Under the pieces are notes generated by a model. That model was not told the origin of the DNA, did no database searches, and was given only the letters and a program-made list of their open reading frames with translations. DNA of 64,000 bases. It comes from Azorinus chamasolen. Lineage: Eukaryota > Mollusca > Bivalvia > Cardiida > Solecurtidae. The stretch spans positions 36,049,302 through 36,113,301 of the forward strand of contig OY755251.1 of assembly GCA_963576725.1 (NCBI GenBank). Reading direction: 5' to 3'. This document shows, in pieces, positions 23,179 to 33,283 of the stretch; position 1 is the stretch's first letter; each line of letters begins with the position of its first letter. A program made the translations under genes and the position numbers.

Positions 23179-23736
23179 GGTAAGATACGTTTGAATCAGT
23201 ATATGTATATAGAGAAAGAAGGGATCCGACTTCAAAAGGTCAAAATTACCCACTCCTCTATTTTAAACCATTCGTGCTGCAAGAAATTCGATCAGATGAA
23301 AAGCTATTCCGTAAGCAAAGACATTGATTTATTCGAATATGCACAGATTTCCCGGGCCAAATTAGGAATAAAGTTAACACGGCATCAGAAACATGAGCAA
23401 AATGACACGAACGCATACCCGAGTGCGAACCGTTTTACTGTGTTTGACGTACAAGTAATCGTTTCAAGGCTCTCAACGGTTCGCACTCAGGGACGAGGTT
23501 GTGTCCGACTTACTGTTTTGGCCATTTCTCTCATGTTTCTTGTGTCGTGTTTAGTTTATCCCTTATTTGACCGGAAAAATGTTTGCATATTCGAATAAAA
23601 CAATGGGTTTGCTTACGGAATAGCTTTATATCTGCTAGAAACCGATGCATTTTTTGCAGCGCGAAGGGTAATTTGGATCTTTTGAAGTCGGGTCCATTCT
23701 ATATATATACATATACTGACTCAAACGTGTCTTACC
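23179..23736. mobile_element. 558-bp palindromic element (long-TIR MITE)
   Basis: GGTAAGATACGTTTGA at the left is mirrored by TCAAACGTGTCTTACC at the right. The match continues inward almost to the centre near 23455 (for example CCGACTTCAAAAGGTC, GCTATTCCGTAAGCAAA and GAGTGCGAACCGTT, each with its complement). The open frame on the + strand is a by-product of the palindrome. Confidence 0.75.
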
Positions 23737-24057
23737 ACTGTAAATAAAAGTGGAATAAAATGGCAAACAAGAATTGTAGCAGGTGGCAATGAAGCATTAT
23801 AACTAATTTTATTAACAATCCTGGTGTCATTATTTTTACATGAATATTCATGGAGTAAAGGTTTTCAGTTTCAGAATTAACGTGGCAACAAACGAATAAC
23901 AGGCGCAAACTAAGATAGCTTGTTAAGTTCAGAACTCGCAGTAAAGACCATTAAATATAATTTGTAACCGCGATATACTGCATGCCAGATAGAGTCGTTA
24001 CCTTCTCAGTGGTGAGACTGATAATATAATTACACAGACTAGTGTATATTTCGTGCT

Positions 24058-24255
24058 TAATCCTGTCCTCCGTGAATATTTATGTAAGAATTAATGACGT
24101 CATGAATATTAATTAGATTACCACATGGACACGGGAATGGTTGACCATGGCACAAATTGTAGAATCATAATTTTATTATATCAAAAGCAAGCAGATGCTG
24201 ATCAAGCGGCGGTTCCAATAGGCGTAGAAAGACGTATTTATGGAGTAACGGTTTT
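24058..24255. mobile_element. TTAA-type MITE, diverged
   Basis: TTAATCCTGTCCTCCGTGAA with the ATTAATGACGTCATGAATAT box and a GTATTTATGGAGTAA right part. Same family as 39967-40213. Confidence 0.55.
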
Positions 24256-24261
24256 TTTCTG

Positions 24262-24640
24262 GTCCTTCGGGGTCATAAGTTTTGAAAATTGAATACTGCT
24301 TAAGCTGGTGCTAGGGGCGTGAGTAGTATAACACTTTTAATTACTACTCCTGACCAGACGCAATAAAAGCGAGTCTGCAATTTTCTCTTCTGGCATTGCT
24401 ACTTTTGTTTTCTATGGATCACCCACTTTCAGAATATAACTCATTCACAATAGCAGGTGTTAAGTGCTTATGTGGCGGCCGTAAAAAGTCGACCCGTACT
24501 TCATTTTCAGAGTTATATTTCCTGGTCCTTCGGGATCATTAGTTTTGATGGTATAAGTTGTGAAAATTGAATACTGCTTAAGCCGGTGCTAGGTAGTATT
24601 TCACTTTTAATAACTACTCATGAACTGACTCAATATATGA
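24262..24640. repeat. Dispersed GGTGCTAG/CAATAAAA repeat, head-to-tail dimer
   Basis: Two copies (24262-24440 and 24525-24640) joined by the linker that contains AGCAGGTGTTAAGTGCTTAT and GTGGCGGCCGTAAAA. The same linker joins the two copies at 30228-30735. Confidence 0.65.
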
Positions 24641-24735
24641 AAAAGTAGTAAAGTCAAGCAGGGCAAAGTCACATACAAGACGCAACCACCACCAAACCAT
24701 CAATAGATAGCATGTCACACACACAACCGACTATG
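24640..24735 (-). repeat. AGTAGTAAAGTCAAGCAGG repeat fragment
   Basis: Shares AGTAGTAAAGTCAAGCAGG and GACGCAACCACCACCAAA with 32078-32398, and the first block with 22424-22450. Confidence 0.55.
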
Positions 24736-24739
24736 TAAT

Positions 24740-25540
24740 TTTCTCAGCTTTTTCGAAGTATCACCACTTTCAGAATTTAAGTAACCGATCAGAGATGGGA
24801 ACTATCCTTTCGGACTGGGAACAAGTAGTTATCACACGTTCGAAATTTATTTACAAATAGCTATGAAGAGATATCGCCAAAACGAATAGTGTGACGATTG
24901 ACTTAACTGAATTAATCTCGCATCTCGCTGAGGTTACAAATTCACACATGAGTTGATGTTAAATTTTACTTCCCGATATTAACTGCTACAAATGCACATC
25001 CGCCGCATACTTTCAACGATAGTATATCAAATAATTCGAACAGACGAACATGCACGAGCATTTACAATGAATTAGGGATAACACCTTTTTATTTTCAAAT
25101 GCCGTTGCTGATTTCTCAAGGATACTCGTTTTAAACACATTCCTGTGCTCTTGATCGGATATAGTATAAATAAGGAGAGTAAACGTTTACTTATAAAATA
25201 ACAGATTCTTACGAAAAATGGCGACAGTATGTTAAGAGACAATGTTTAGAAATAGTTCATGTAGGACTTGGTGTTTCTTTTAATCACTAGATAAGTGAGT
25301 TAATGTTCTAAGTTTCCACCTTTTCCAGTTTGAATAGATAGACACTCCAGTATAACGCTGAAGAATGGCATCCAGTGCTCCCTAGATTTCTGTACCTAAC
25401 CAACAAACTATTCCGACAACACTTTTGACATGTAAACAAAACAACAAAACATAGATACCAAACATCACCTCCCTTCAGAAATTATCAATATAGGGGAACA
25501 AGACAATTGTTGTCCAATGGTTTAGGCAGAGGTTCAGATA
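24740..25540. other. No feature recognised
   Basis: AT-rich sequence. No gene, clear repeat or inverted end was supported. Confidence 0.4.
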
Positions 25541-25674
25541 AGATGCGTAACTTGAAACATTTTAAAAAATAACTCATTTATTTCTCCACTAAATCCTATG
25601 TTGTGACCACACTTTAGAATAGTATCTTCGATATTATTCTAAAGAATGGTCATAACACAGGGTTGGTGGAGAAA

Positions 25675-25880
25675 TGACGATTTAAGGATCTGGGTCCATG
25701 CTTATAAAACTTTTAGTTGAGTCTGAGTTCGTTCTCAAGTTTTTGATTGGTCAGATTTGAGCCTTTGGCTCAAATCTGACCAATCAAATGCTTGAGAACT
25801 CAAATCTGACCAATCAAAAGCTTGAGAACGATCTCAGACTCCACTAAAAAGCTTTATAAGCATGGACCCGGATTACGCAT
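25675..25880. mobile_element. Palindromic element with duplicated arm
   Basis: GATCTGGGTCCATGCTTATA on the left opposes TATAAGCATGGACCCGGAT on the right. TTGATTGGTCAGATTTGAGC and its complement surround a CCTTTGG loop at about 25770, and the right arm carries the CTCAAATCTGACCAATCAAA block twice. A smaller palindrome lies just outside (25608-25660, TTTAGAATA...TATTCTAAA). Confidence 0.65.
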
Positions 25881-26085
25881 CTTTATAATTGTGTTGCTCT
25901 GTTCAGGTATTTAAACAATTAAAACGTGGCATTCAATGTCGATTAGATATTCCAGTGATAGCGGGTGCTGCCTGAGAACCTGGCTTTGCGAGCCCGAGTC
26001 CTGCTAAAGATGTTTTCGTTTTAAATTCATTTTACCATTGTATTTGCTATCGCAGTTGTTTAGATTAGTTGGAGAGGGGCTAAAT

Positions 26086-26310
26086 ACAAGTATGATACAT
26101 GCAGGACACACCACATACATAATACACAACCGCCTGAACGGCACCACAACAAGAAACCACAGCAAATATACATATTTATCAAAACACAAAGAGACGCACA
26201 AAGACAAAACAAACAAACAATAGGGTGAAGATGGAAGTACCGCATTGGTACGGTCAGTGACAATACATAGGGAGTTTAAACCGGTTTATGGACGCCCAAC
26301 AATCTACTCC
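26086..26310 (-). repeat. Dispersed repeat with GTTTAAACCGGTTTA box
   Basis: Read on the minus strand it runs from GGGCGTCCATAAACCGGTTT, through CACTGACCGTACCAATGCGG and TTGTTTGTTTTGTCTTTGTG, to GGTGTGTCCTGCATG. Other copies: 27845-27985 (partial), 28510-28760 and 32078-32398 (minus). SINE-like in size, but no Pol III boxes were identified. Confidence 0.6.
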
Positions 26311-26989
26311 CTAAAGACAAACAGTGTAAATGAACATTTTGTTTTAGAAGGATCATCCCCTTTCAGAATATATATCTCCTCTCCGACTAATCTACAACGG
26401 CCGCGATGGCAAATACAGTGGTAAATTGCATGTAGAACGAAAACACAGTTAAGTGAAATAGACTCGATCCACCTTTCGCTAGTGTGTATTCATTGATTGA
26501 GCTGCAATCAATCAAAGTAACTGTAGAAAGATAATAAAGTGTACGACGCACCGAGTACAAATATTCGATGTCCTCCTTCCGTTTCTAGATTTCAGGTGTC
26601 TAAGCCTTTCCTTTCGGCGTAGATGAAAAGAGGGCAGCGTGAATACTTACTGTAAAAAGGTTGACAACCTGACATGCATTATTGTGTTGTACTATAGGAT
26701 TATATCCATTTTTAATGAAATTTTAAACATATTTTGAGATTAATAATATTAACGAAGTTTTTAAATCACATCACCATACAATTCCGGATGTGAGATGCCG
26801 TGTCGCAGGAGCGCGTTAAGATAGCATTTATACTAATAAGAGAGAGATTGCAATGGTAAAATTAAAAGAATGTTTTTCTTAGTTTATAACATCTATAGCA
26901 TTGCTTAAGCAGCTTTTCAGTTAAACTCATATTTCGACTGTTAAAATCATCAATAGAAGTACAAGCTATATCGAAACGAATAAGTTGAG

Positions 26990-27780
26990 ATATGTAATTC
27001 CTATAAGATGGAGCACGGGGGACATCTTCAAGATGAAGGAAAATTACAATCTTAAAATCAAAATCGTCTCTTTTGTCATAAAGTTTGGAAGGAATAATTC
27101 TAGTGTCACTTTAAGGTCTAGATCAAGACAAGCTGCATAAGTATCGTCGGAAGGGTTAGCTCAATTCAATTTGAGTTTCCCTGGGTAAATAGCAGGAATC
27201 ATACTATCAAAGAAAGTGTTATCTGTATTGGAATTGTCATCTAAATATCGAAAATTTCACTGGAGGCTTTCATTACCTCTGCATGAGATCAAAATGAAAT
27301 ATCTCTCTTAGCAATACAAAAACAAATACATTTGCGACCAGTGGTGCACAATTCGTACCCATAAGAATACCAATTACCTGACGGTATATGGCACTCCATA
27401 ACGTAATAATATGATATCCAGGAGAAAGTTTAGTGATTCGGAAACTTCTGATCAAGTCCAATCGGTGTTATTATTCATTTGCCCGTCAGTAAAGAACGCT
27501 TTTTCAGTATTGCACGCCAGAAATTATGTTTTTTCTCTTTGGCAAATATTATCTGGATTAATTTAGTAAGTTAATTAAATCATGAGGAAGAGCTGTGTAC
27601 AGAGTAGCCAAAGCGTATATGATGACAGTGGATACAATAAACTGTCTTCTTATAACGAGTTCTTCTGAAGAGTCGTATTAGACCAAAATAGATTTATAAC
27701 CAAATGTAGAAAGTTTATGTTGTGTAATCTTAGTTTCTGCTCCAATTTGTTCGCACTTTTTGACATGGTCTGAAATAACG
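26990..27780 (-). pseudogene. Penelope-like element reverse transcriptase, broken
   Basis: Minus strand, in several frames. In element order: a YTALPHDLI box (about 27606-27571), a frame with LNFLLDIILLRYG, then YRQVIGILMGTNCAPLVANV (about 27393-27330), then RYLDDNSNTDNTFFDSMIP with the catalytic YLDD (27247-27236), then YPGKLKLN and LDLDLKV. MGTNCAPL followed by YLDD is characteristic of Penelope-like RT. Stops and frame changes occur throughout. No GIY-YIG endonuclease was recognised. Confidence 0.75.
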
Positions 27781-27844
27781 GTCTTTTTGTCAGTAGTAAC
27801 TGAAATGTATGGTTTAGTATTAATAGCTTACCATTCCAAACTTA

Positions 27845-27985
27845 TCCCTATTGTTTGTGTGTTATGTCTGTGCGCGTCTCTTTTTGGCTTTTGATAGACA
27901 TGTGCATTTGCGTTTTTTGGTCATGGTGCTGTTCGAGCGAATGGGTATTTAATGTGTGGTGTTTCCTGCATTACTCATACATGAA
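27845..27985 (+). repeat. Partial copy of the AAACCGGTTTA-type repeat
   Basis: TTGTTTGTGTGTTATGTCTG, CGCGTCTCTTTTTGGC, ATGTGCATTTGC and GTGGTGTTTCCTGCAT match the copy at 28620-28740. Confidence 0.55.
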
Positions 27986-28225
27986 CAATGGCAAGTACCA
28001 ATCTAATCTCAAGGAGCTTCTGCGACACGGTGTTTCACATCCTGAATATTATGGTGATGTGATTTACAAACTTCGTAAAATTATAGGACATACCCATTTT
28101 CTCACTTTGTTCATCAAATATGTTAAAAAATTCATTAAAAAGGGATATGACCCTGTAGTACTACAACATACTGCATGTTTGGTTGTCAACCCTTTTACAG
28201 TTGGCAATCACGCTGGCCTCTTTGC
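27984..28225 (+). pseudogene. Penelope-like element, C-terminal RT/thumb fragment in opposite orientation
   Basis: A + strand frame reads ELLRHGVSHPEYYGDVIYKL, then FIKYVKKFIKKGYDPVVLQH and a VVNPFTVGNH stretch. This is the C-terminal region that follows the YLDD and LDL boxes in the same family. It runs against the minus-strand fragment at 26990-27780, so the element is not collinear here: either an inversion or two separate partial insertions. Confidence 0.65.
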
Positions 28226-28509
28226 ATGTACGCCGACAAGAAAGGATTAGTACTCTATGAAGGCGACCTCTTAAATCCCAGAAATGGAAGGAGAACGTCG
28301 GATATCTGTACTATTTCGTTTTTGTCGTACCCTTTATTACTTTTCTACAGTTACTCTGTTTGCAGCTCAATCATTGAGTACACTAGCGATAGGTGGATAC
28401 AGTTTGTTCACTTAAATGTTTTCGTTATACATGCACTTTACCACTGTATTTGCCGTCGCGGTTGTTGTAGATGAGTCGGAGAGGGGATACGTTTATTTAC
28501 ACTGTTTGT

Positions 28510-28760
28510 CTTTTAGGGTGGGGATGGAATAAGTGTGAGGTTGGGCGCCCATAAACCGGTTTAACCCCCCAGTGACTTTTGTCACTGACCGTTCCAAGGA
28601 GGTGCTTCCATCTTCCCCCTATTGTGTGTTTGTTTTGTCTTTGTGCGTCTCTTGTTGTTTTTATAGTTATGTGCATTTGCTGTTTCCTTGTGTTGCTGTT
28701 CGGGCGACTGTTTGTTCTGTATGTGGTGTTTCCTGCATGACTCATTTTTGTACTTGTAAT
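28510..28760 (+). repeat. Dispersed repeat with ATAAACCGGTTTA box
   Basis: GGGCGCCCATAAACCGGTTT, then CAGTGACTTTTGTCACTG (hairpin) and GACCGTTCCAAGGAGGTGC, ending in GTGGTGTTTCCTGCATGACT. It lies 180 bp upstream of the P450 start codon. Confidence 0.6.
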
Positions 28761-28934
28761 ATATCACTATTCCGCATAACCGATACACACAGTCTGTACC
28801 CTCTCTGAACATTAAAAATCAGTCGCGTAACTTAGGGCAGATATACATTTATGATTTTCATTGTTATATGTCCTCATTAGTTGAGACGGGTCACTAACAG
28901 CATATTATAAGTTCTATGAAGAAATTCCTCTGCA

Positions 28935-29489
28935 ATGGATACGATAGTTTGTGTTGTCTTGGGATTACTTGTGCTGTACTACTTCCTGAGAAATGGCCCT
29001 CGAAAGAACAAATCAATATCAGGACCCAAAGGATGGCCCATTGTTGGATATGCTCCCTATTTGAAAAAAGGGAAGGAACATGAAATATTTTCAAACCTTG
29101 CTGATACATACGGGGAGATATTTAGGATTACCATTTTGGGACAATCTTTAATTGTACTTAACAATGCGAATTGTATCAGAACAGCTTTTAGTTCTGACAA
29201 GTACAAAATGTATATGAATGACAGGAGTGCCGTGTTTTTCGGGAAATATGTTACATACCGTAACCAGGGCATTGCATTTATGTCCAGAGTTTACGGTTCA
29301 AAGCATGCCGGATTGCGGAAGGTGTTTGCTAAAGGAATGCATGTTTACGGGGAAGGGAAACGAGAGTTTGAGGATAGAATTATGTCTGAGTTGATGAACC
29401 TCATGAAAAGAATTAACAACCATCAAGGAACAGAATTTAATATGCTTGTAGTATTGAGGAGGTCACTGACGAACATCATGTCTGTTTTG
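28935..29489 (+). CDS. P450 exon 1: membrane anchor to helix D/E region
   Basis: Residues 1-185. ATG at 28935 is the first in a frame that gives a typical anchor (IVCVVLGLLVLYYFL, residues 4-18), a basic stop-transfer stretch (RNGPRKNK) and the hinge SGPKGWPIVG (29-38). The region GSKHAGLRKVF (121-131) aligns with helix C, where most P450s have W-x-x-x-R; here it is H124-x-x-x-R128. The exon ends ATGTCTGTTTTG before GTGAGT, phase 0. I saw no clear TATA box upstream. Confidence 0.92.
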
Positions 29490-30864
29490 GTGAGTACAAA
29501 TTATTATTACATGGAACACTACATAACTTTAAACACGTATGAATGCATTTTTCATTGAGTAGATATTGTGAAACAATATAGCATTTGGTAATCATTTACA
29601 TGCATCGTTCTTTTTAACGTTTGGTTATGTATTGATTCTGTTCCATGATCAAAATAAGATGAGATAACTGCTTTTCAATGTGTTTTGTTTTAACGATTTC
29701 GCTATCAGTTGTGAATCTGTAATTACCTATGCAGAAGGAGAAACTCGGCTTCCTGTCAGGACTAATTGATGCTATGTGCATCTTTCTTGAATGACAATTA
29801 CTCATTAACATTATGACAATTGTATCAGACGACAAAGTTTGCAGACGACGTTACCTTAAATCGAACGGGTCAAAAGATTGACTATCTAGATGAGCACACA
29901 GATTGTAGAGCTGCTAGAATATTGAATCATTGAATGCATTGAAACGCGAGACAGTACGTAGACGACCGCAGCCCCATGACAGTGTTACCAAAAGAAGAGC
30001 GTTTTGTGATGCATTTGCAACTAGAGCAATTGTTTTTTATTTTTGTAGTTTGAAACCATTGTGATAAATAAGGCATGCGCTACTATAGGAGCAAATGCTC
30101 TATTTATCACGATGGTTTAAACAGGTGATTTTTACAGAGGCATAGAAAGGTGTACTTATGGAGGAAATGGTTAAGGAGAAAGTGATCATTATGAGTCGGC
30201 TATCGGGATATGGAACTTACCAACACCGTACTTCATTCTCAGTGTTGTTATACCTTCTGATCCTTCGAGATCATGAATTTCAGTACTTCTTGTTCTGAAA
30301 ATTGAATACCGCTTGCCGGTGCTAGGAGGCGTGAGCAGTGTTGCACTTTCAATTACTGCTCATGAACAGAATCAATTAAACCGAGTCTGCAAATTTCTCT
30401 TTTTGTGTTGCAATTTTTGCTTTCGGGGGATCAACAACCTTCAGAAGTTATAATCTTCACAACAGCAGGTGTTAAGTGCTTGTGTGGCGGCCGTAAAACG
30501 TCGCCCCGTACTTCATTCTCAGTGTTGTTATACCTTCTGATCCTTCGAGATCTTGAATTTCAGTACTTCTTGTTCTGAAAATTGAATACCGCTTGCCGGT
30601 GCTAGGGGGCGTGAGCAGTCCTGCACTTTCAATTACTGCTCATGAACAGACTCAATAAAACCGAGTCTGCAATTTTCTCTTTTTGTGTTGCAATTTTTGC
30701 TTTCGGGGGATCACCACCCTTCAGAATTTATTACCTATTAAATTACAAACATTACATTATTAAATTACTTTAAAGGCTCAAATATCCGGCATGGACATAG
30801 GGCACGGTTTTAATTTGATTATTAATAAGTTTTTTGTTTGTTTTTTTTTGTATTATATTTTCAG
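29490..30864 (+). other. P450 intron 1 with repeats
   Basis: Contains a palindrome at 30040-30120 (TTTGAAACCATTGTGATAAA and its complement around ACTATAGGAGCAAATG), the TTATGGAGGAAATGGTTAA edge of a TTAA MITE near 30155-30175, and the repeat dimer at 30228-30735. The branch and acceptor region ends in a T-rich tract before CAG at 30864. Confidence 0.6.
30228..30735. repeat. Dispersed GGTGCTAG/CAATAAAA repeat, head-to-tail dimer
   Basis: Two copies about 275 bp apart (CGTACTTCATTCTCAGTG ... TTTGCTTTCGGGGGATCA), very similar to each other, joined by the AGCAGGTGTTAAGTGCTTGT linker. Similarity between the two exceeds that to the copies at 24262-24640. Confidence 0.7.
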
Positions 30865-31077
30865 CTCTGTGGTCATGACCTAATGGATGACGATAAAGAT
30901 GTAGATATGTTTTGGGAATTTGATAAGTGGGCTGACTACTTGGCTGCACCTGACATTAATTTAGTATTGACGTCATTTCCGTTTTTACGTTTTGTGCCAG
31001 GAAAGTATAAGACTGCTTTTGAAAACATTGAACGTGCTAAGGACACTATCATAAAACGCTGCTTTTACGATAAGAAG
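30865..31077 (+). CDS. P450 exon 2: helices E-G region
   Basis: Residues 186-256 (71 codons, phase 0 to 0). Starts LCGHDLMDDDKDVDMFWEFD after TATTATATTTTCAG and ends FYDKK before GTAAGT. The stretch PFLRFVPGKYKTAF matches the F-G loop region of CYP2-clan enzymes, which lines the substrate channel. Confidence 0.9.
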
Positions 31078-32790
31078 GTAAGTTAAACTATCTTCTAATT
31101 TATCAAATAATTTGTGTACTGTGATTGTCAAAATGATATCGAAGCAAAACATGTTGCTTGTGGGAACAAGCGGATCCACACCGGTAGTGGTACACCACAA
31201 CTTCTTACTGTTGAAATACCAATAAGCCTTGATCGATTGGAAATCAATGTTTGGTTTCTCATTACCGTTACATTATTTTAATGTAGATGTAACACTAAAT
31301 CTTACCCTAAAGGTATGTTATTGTGTAGTGTAATCGATGTACATACGCACCCGGTATACTACAACTGAAAGAGCAGCTTACTGGGCATGGGAGACCACTC
31401 AGTGTCAACTATTCCTAATCATCAAACTCTGCAACGTAGAACAGTAAAAGTAATTCTAAACGATTAATACTCAATACAGAGAGCGTGACACCGAATGAAA
31501 GAGATACGCGCAAGTTATCATAGTGCATTGTTGGACGCCCCAGTGTAAGGTTTGAGGTCATATCGTGTCGAGCACTTTGGGCTGACAAAATAAGTTTCAA
31601 TGATGGGCAAACTCGGAACAGTTATTTGAAATTTATGCGCGTATTTCAATTGTGCGTCTATGGCTATTGTGTGCTTTTGGACGGGAGGCACGACGCGCGG
31701 TGAACGACGACGGCAGACAAAAACAGGGCGACATCAATAGGTCATCTTGGAGCTTTATGCTAGACTGCCCAGGTTTTCTGCTTGTTTGACTATATAAGAC
31801 ATGGCCATGATCCTCTAATTTGATCCAATCGCTTCATAATTTTATAAGCTGCGTTTCGACAAAACATAGGACAGAGATAGGACCAGTAGTTTTGTATTCC
31901 TGTACTTGTTAATTCGTCCGATAATAATGGTTTAAAGGGTGTTGAGTTTCACATTTTCTTATTTGACAACATTTAACTTATAAACATGTTTCTTAGTTAA
32001 ATATCTTCTTCCAATGTATCGCAAGCTGTTGAGAATGGACATCTAAATCTTCTCTCTGCGAATATAAGAAACAATGGAAAAGTAGTAAAGTCAAGCAGGC
32101 AAAGCCACATGCAAGACGCAACCACCACCAAAACACCGATAGACAGCATGACACACACACACACACACACACAACCACACACCCAAACGCACGCACACAC
32201 ACACACACACACACGAAATGAACAAGAAAACACCAAAAGAGACACAAGAACCAGGGACAAACGTTCCACAACATGAACAAACCACAAGCACAAAGACGCA
32301 AGGCAAACAAAAGGAAGGGTGACAAAGAGAGTACCGCCTTGGCACGGTCAGCAGCAAAAACACCACTGGGGGTTTAAACCGGTTTACGGACGTCCTAGCA
32401 ACATTAATATCTACTAGATTCCCGTCACATGTTACATATGCACAAGTATGGCCGCGGCCGCGGTAGAACCGAGTCTATTAGCAGGTCCCGATCAGACATG
32501 ATCTGTTTGGTCTACTCGGTTTGCAAATAATGGAGTAAAAGGTTAATATGTCTAGGGACAGGTTAAAGTATTAGGTATTAAAGTAATAAAGTATTACACA
32601 TATTTCATTGCATATTTGCATTCGATTGTGTATTTGCGTGACAACATGATGAGCCTTGCGAAAATTTTCCAGTTTTTTATCGTTTATTAGATACATATAG
32701 GTTGACTGAAATGGTGAAAAAGGTTATATGAAGATGATACGCCAACCTCTTTGTTTCAATATTGATTGTTTCTTTGTTGTTATACAATAG
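31078..32790 (+). other. P450 intron 2 with dispersed repeat
   Basis: Holds the repeat at 32078-32398 with (CA)n tracts, and a TTTGCAAATAATGGAGTAAAAGGTTAA edge of a TTAA MITE near 32520-32545. Frames rich in Cys/Val in the CA tract are not genes. Nothing else was recognised in 31100-32070. Confidence 0.55.
32078..32398 (-). repeat. Dispersed repeat with AAACCGGTTTA box and (CA)n
   Basis: AGTAGTAAAGTCAAGCAGG at the left, two CA tracts, ACAAAGACGCAAGGCAAAC, then CCGCCTTGGCACGGTCAG and GTTTAAACCGGTTTACGGAC at the right. It links the AGTAGTAAAG fragments (22424, 24640) and the AAACCGGTTTA fragments (26086, 28510) as two ends of one family. Confidence 0.6.
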
Positions 32791-32929
32791 GCAACATACG
32801 AACCGGGAAACATTAAGGGGCTGGTGGACTACCTTATAGCAGAACAGCTAGAGGAACAGAAAAATGGACCAGTTACATTTTTAACTGATGAAAACATCAA
32901 AGCTATGATATTAGAAACCATAGCTGCAG
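32791..32929 (+). CDS. P450 exon 3: helices H to start of I
   Basis: Residues 257-302 plus one base of codon 303. Starts ATYEPGNIKGLVDYLIAEQL after TTATACAATAG and ends LETIAA plus G before GTGATG, phase 1. FLTDENIKAMILETIAAG is the N-terminal half of the I helix. Confidence 0.88.
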
Positions 32930-33283
32930 GTGATGTAGTCAACCTATGTTGATAAACCTTAGTTTGTTAGAAGAATGTTAGTTATCAACTATTTATGGTC
33001 GCTTCACCTACTTTCCATCTTATTCTAACTTATCATATATTTGTATTACTTCGATTGTTTCTACAATTTCTACCATCATATGTACTTATACTAATTGATC
33101 TTTTATGTTACTTGTAGTTGTGTAACTACATATACTACAACAACTACCACTTTTATCAACATACAATCTTGTCGCTTCCTAAAGTTGATATGTTGGCTTG
33201 CATCGTTTGCAATAAGACTGTAATGATACTACATCTAGTTTAACTGTAGTGGAATACACTCCTAAACAGCAAAATCCTACTTT

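Noticed and set aside
23191..23598. 135-codon open frame
   Set aside because: It lies entirely within a palindromic element and shows no domain.
31993..32366. Cys/Val-rich open frames resembling membrane proteins
   Set aside because: They run through (CA)n tracts of a dispersed repeat in P450 intron 2, in three frames.
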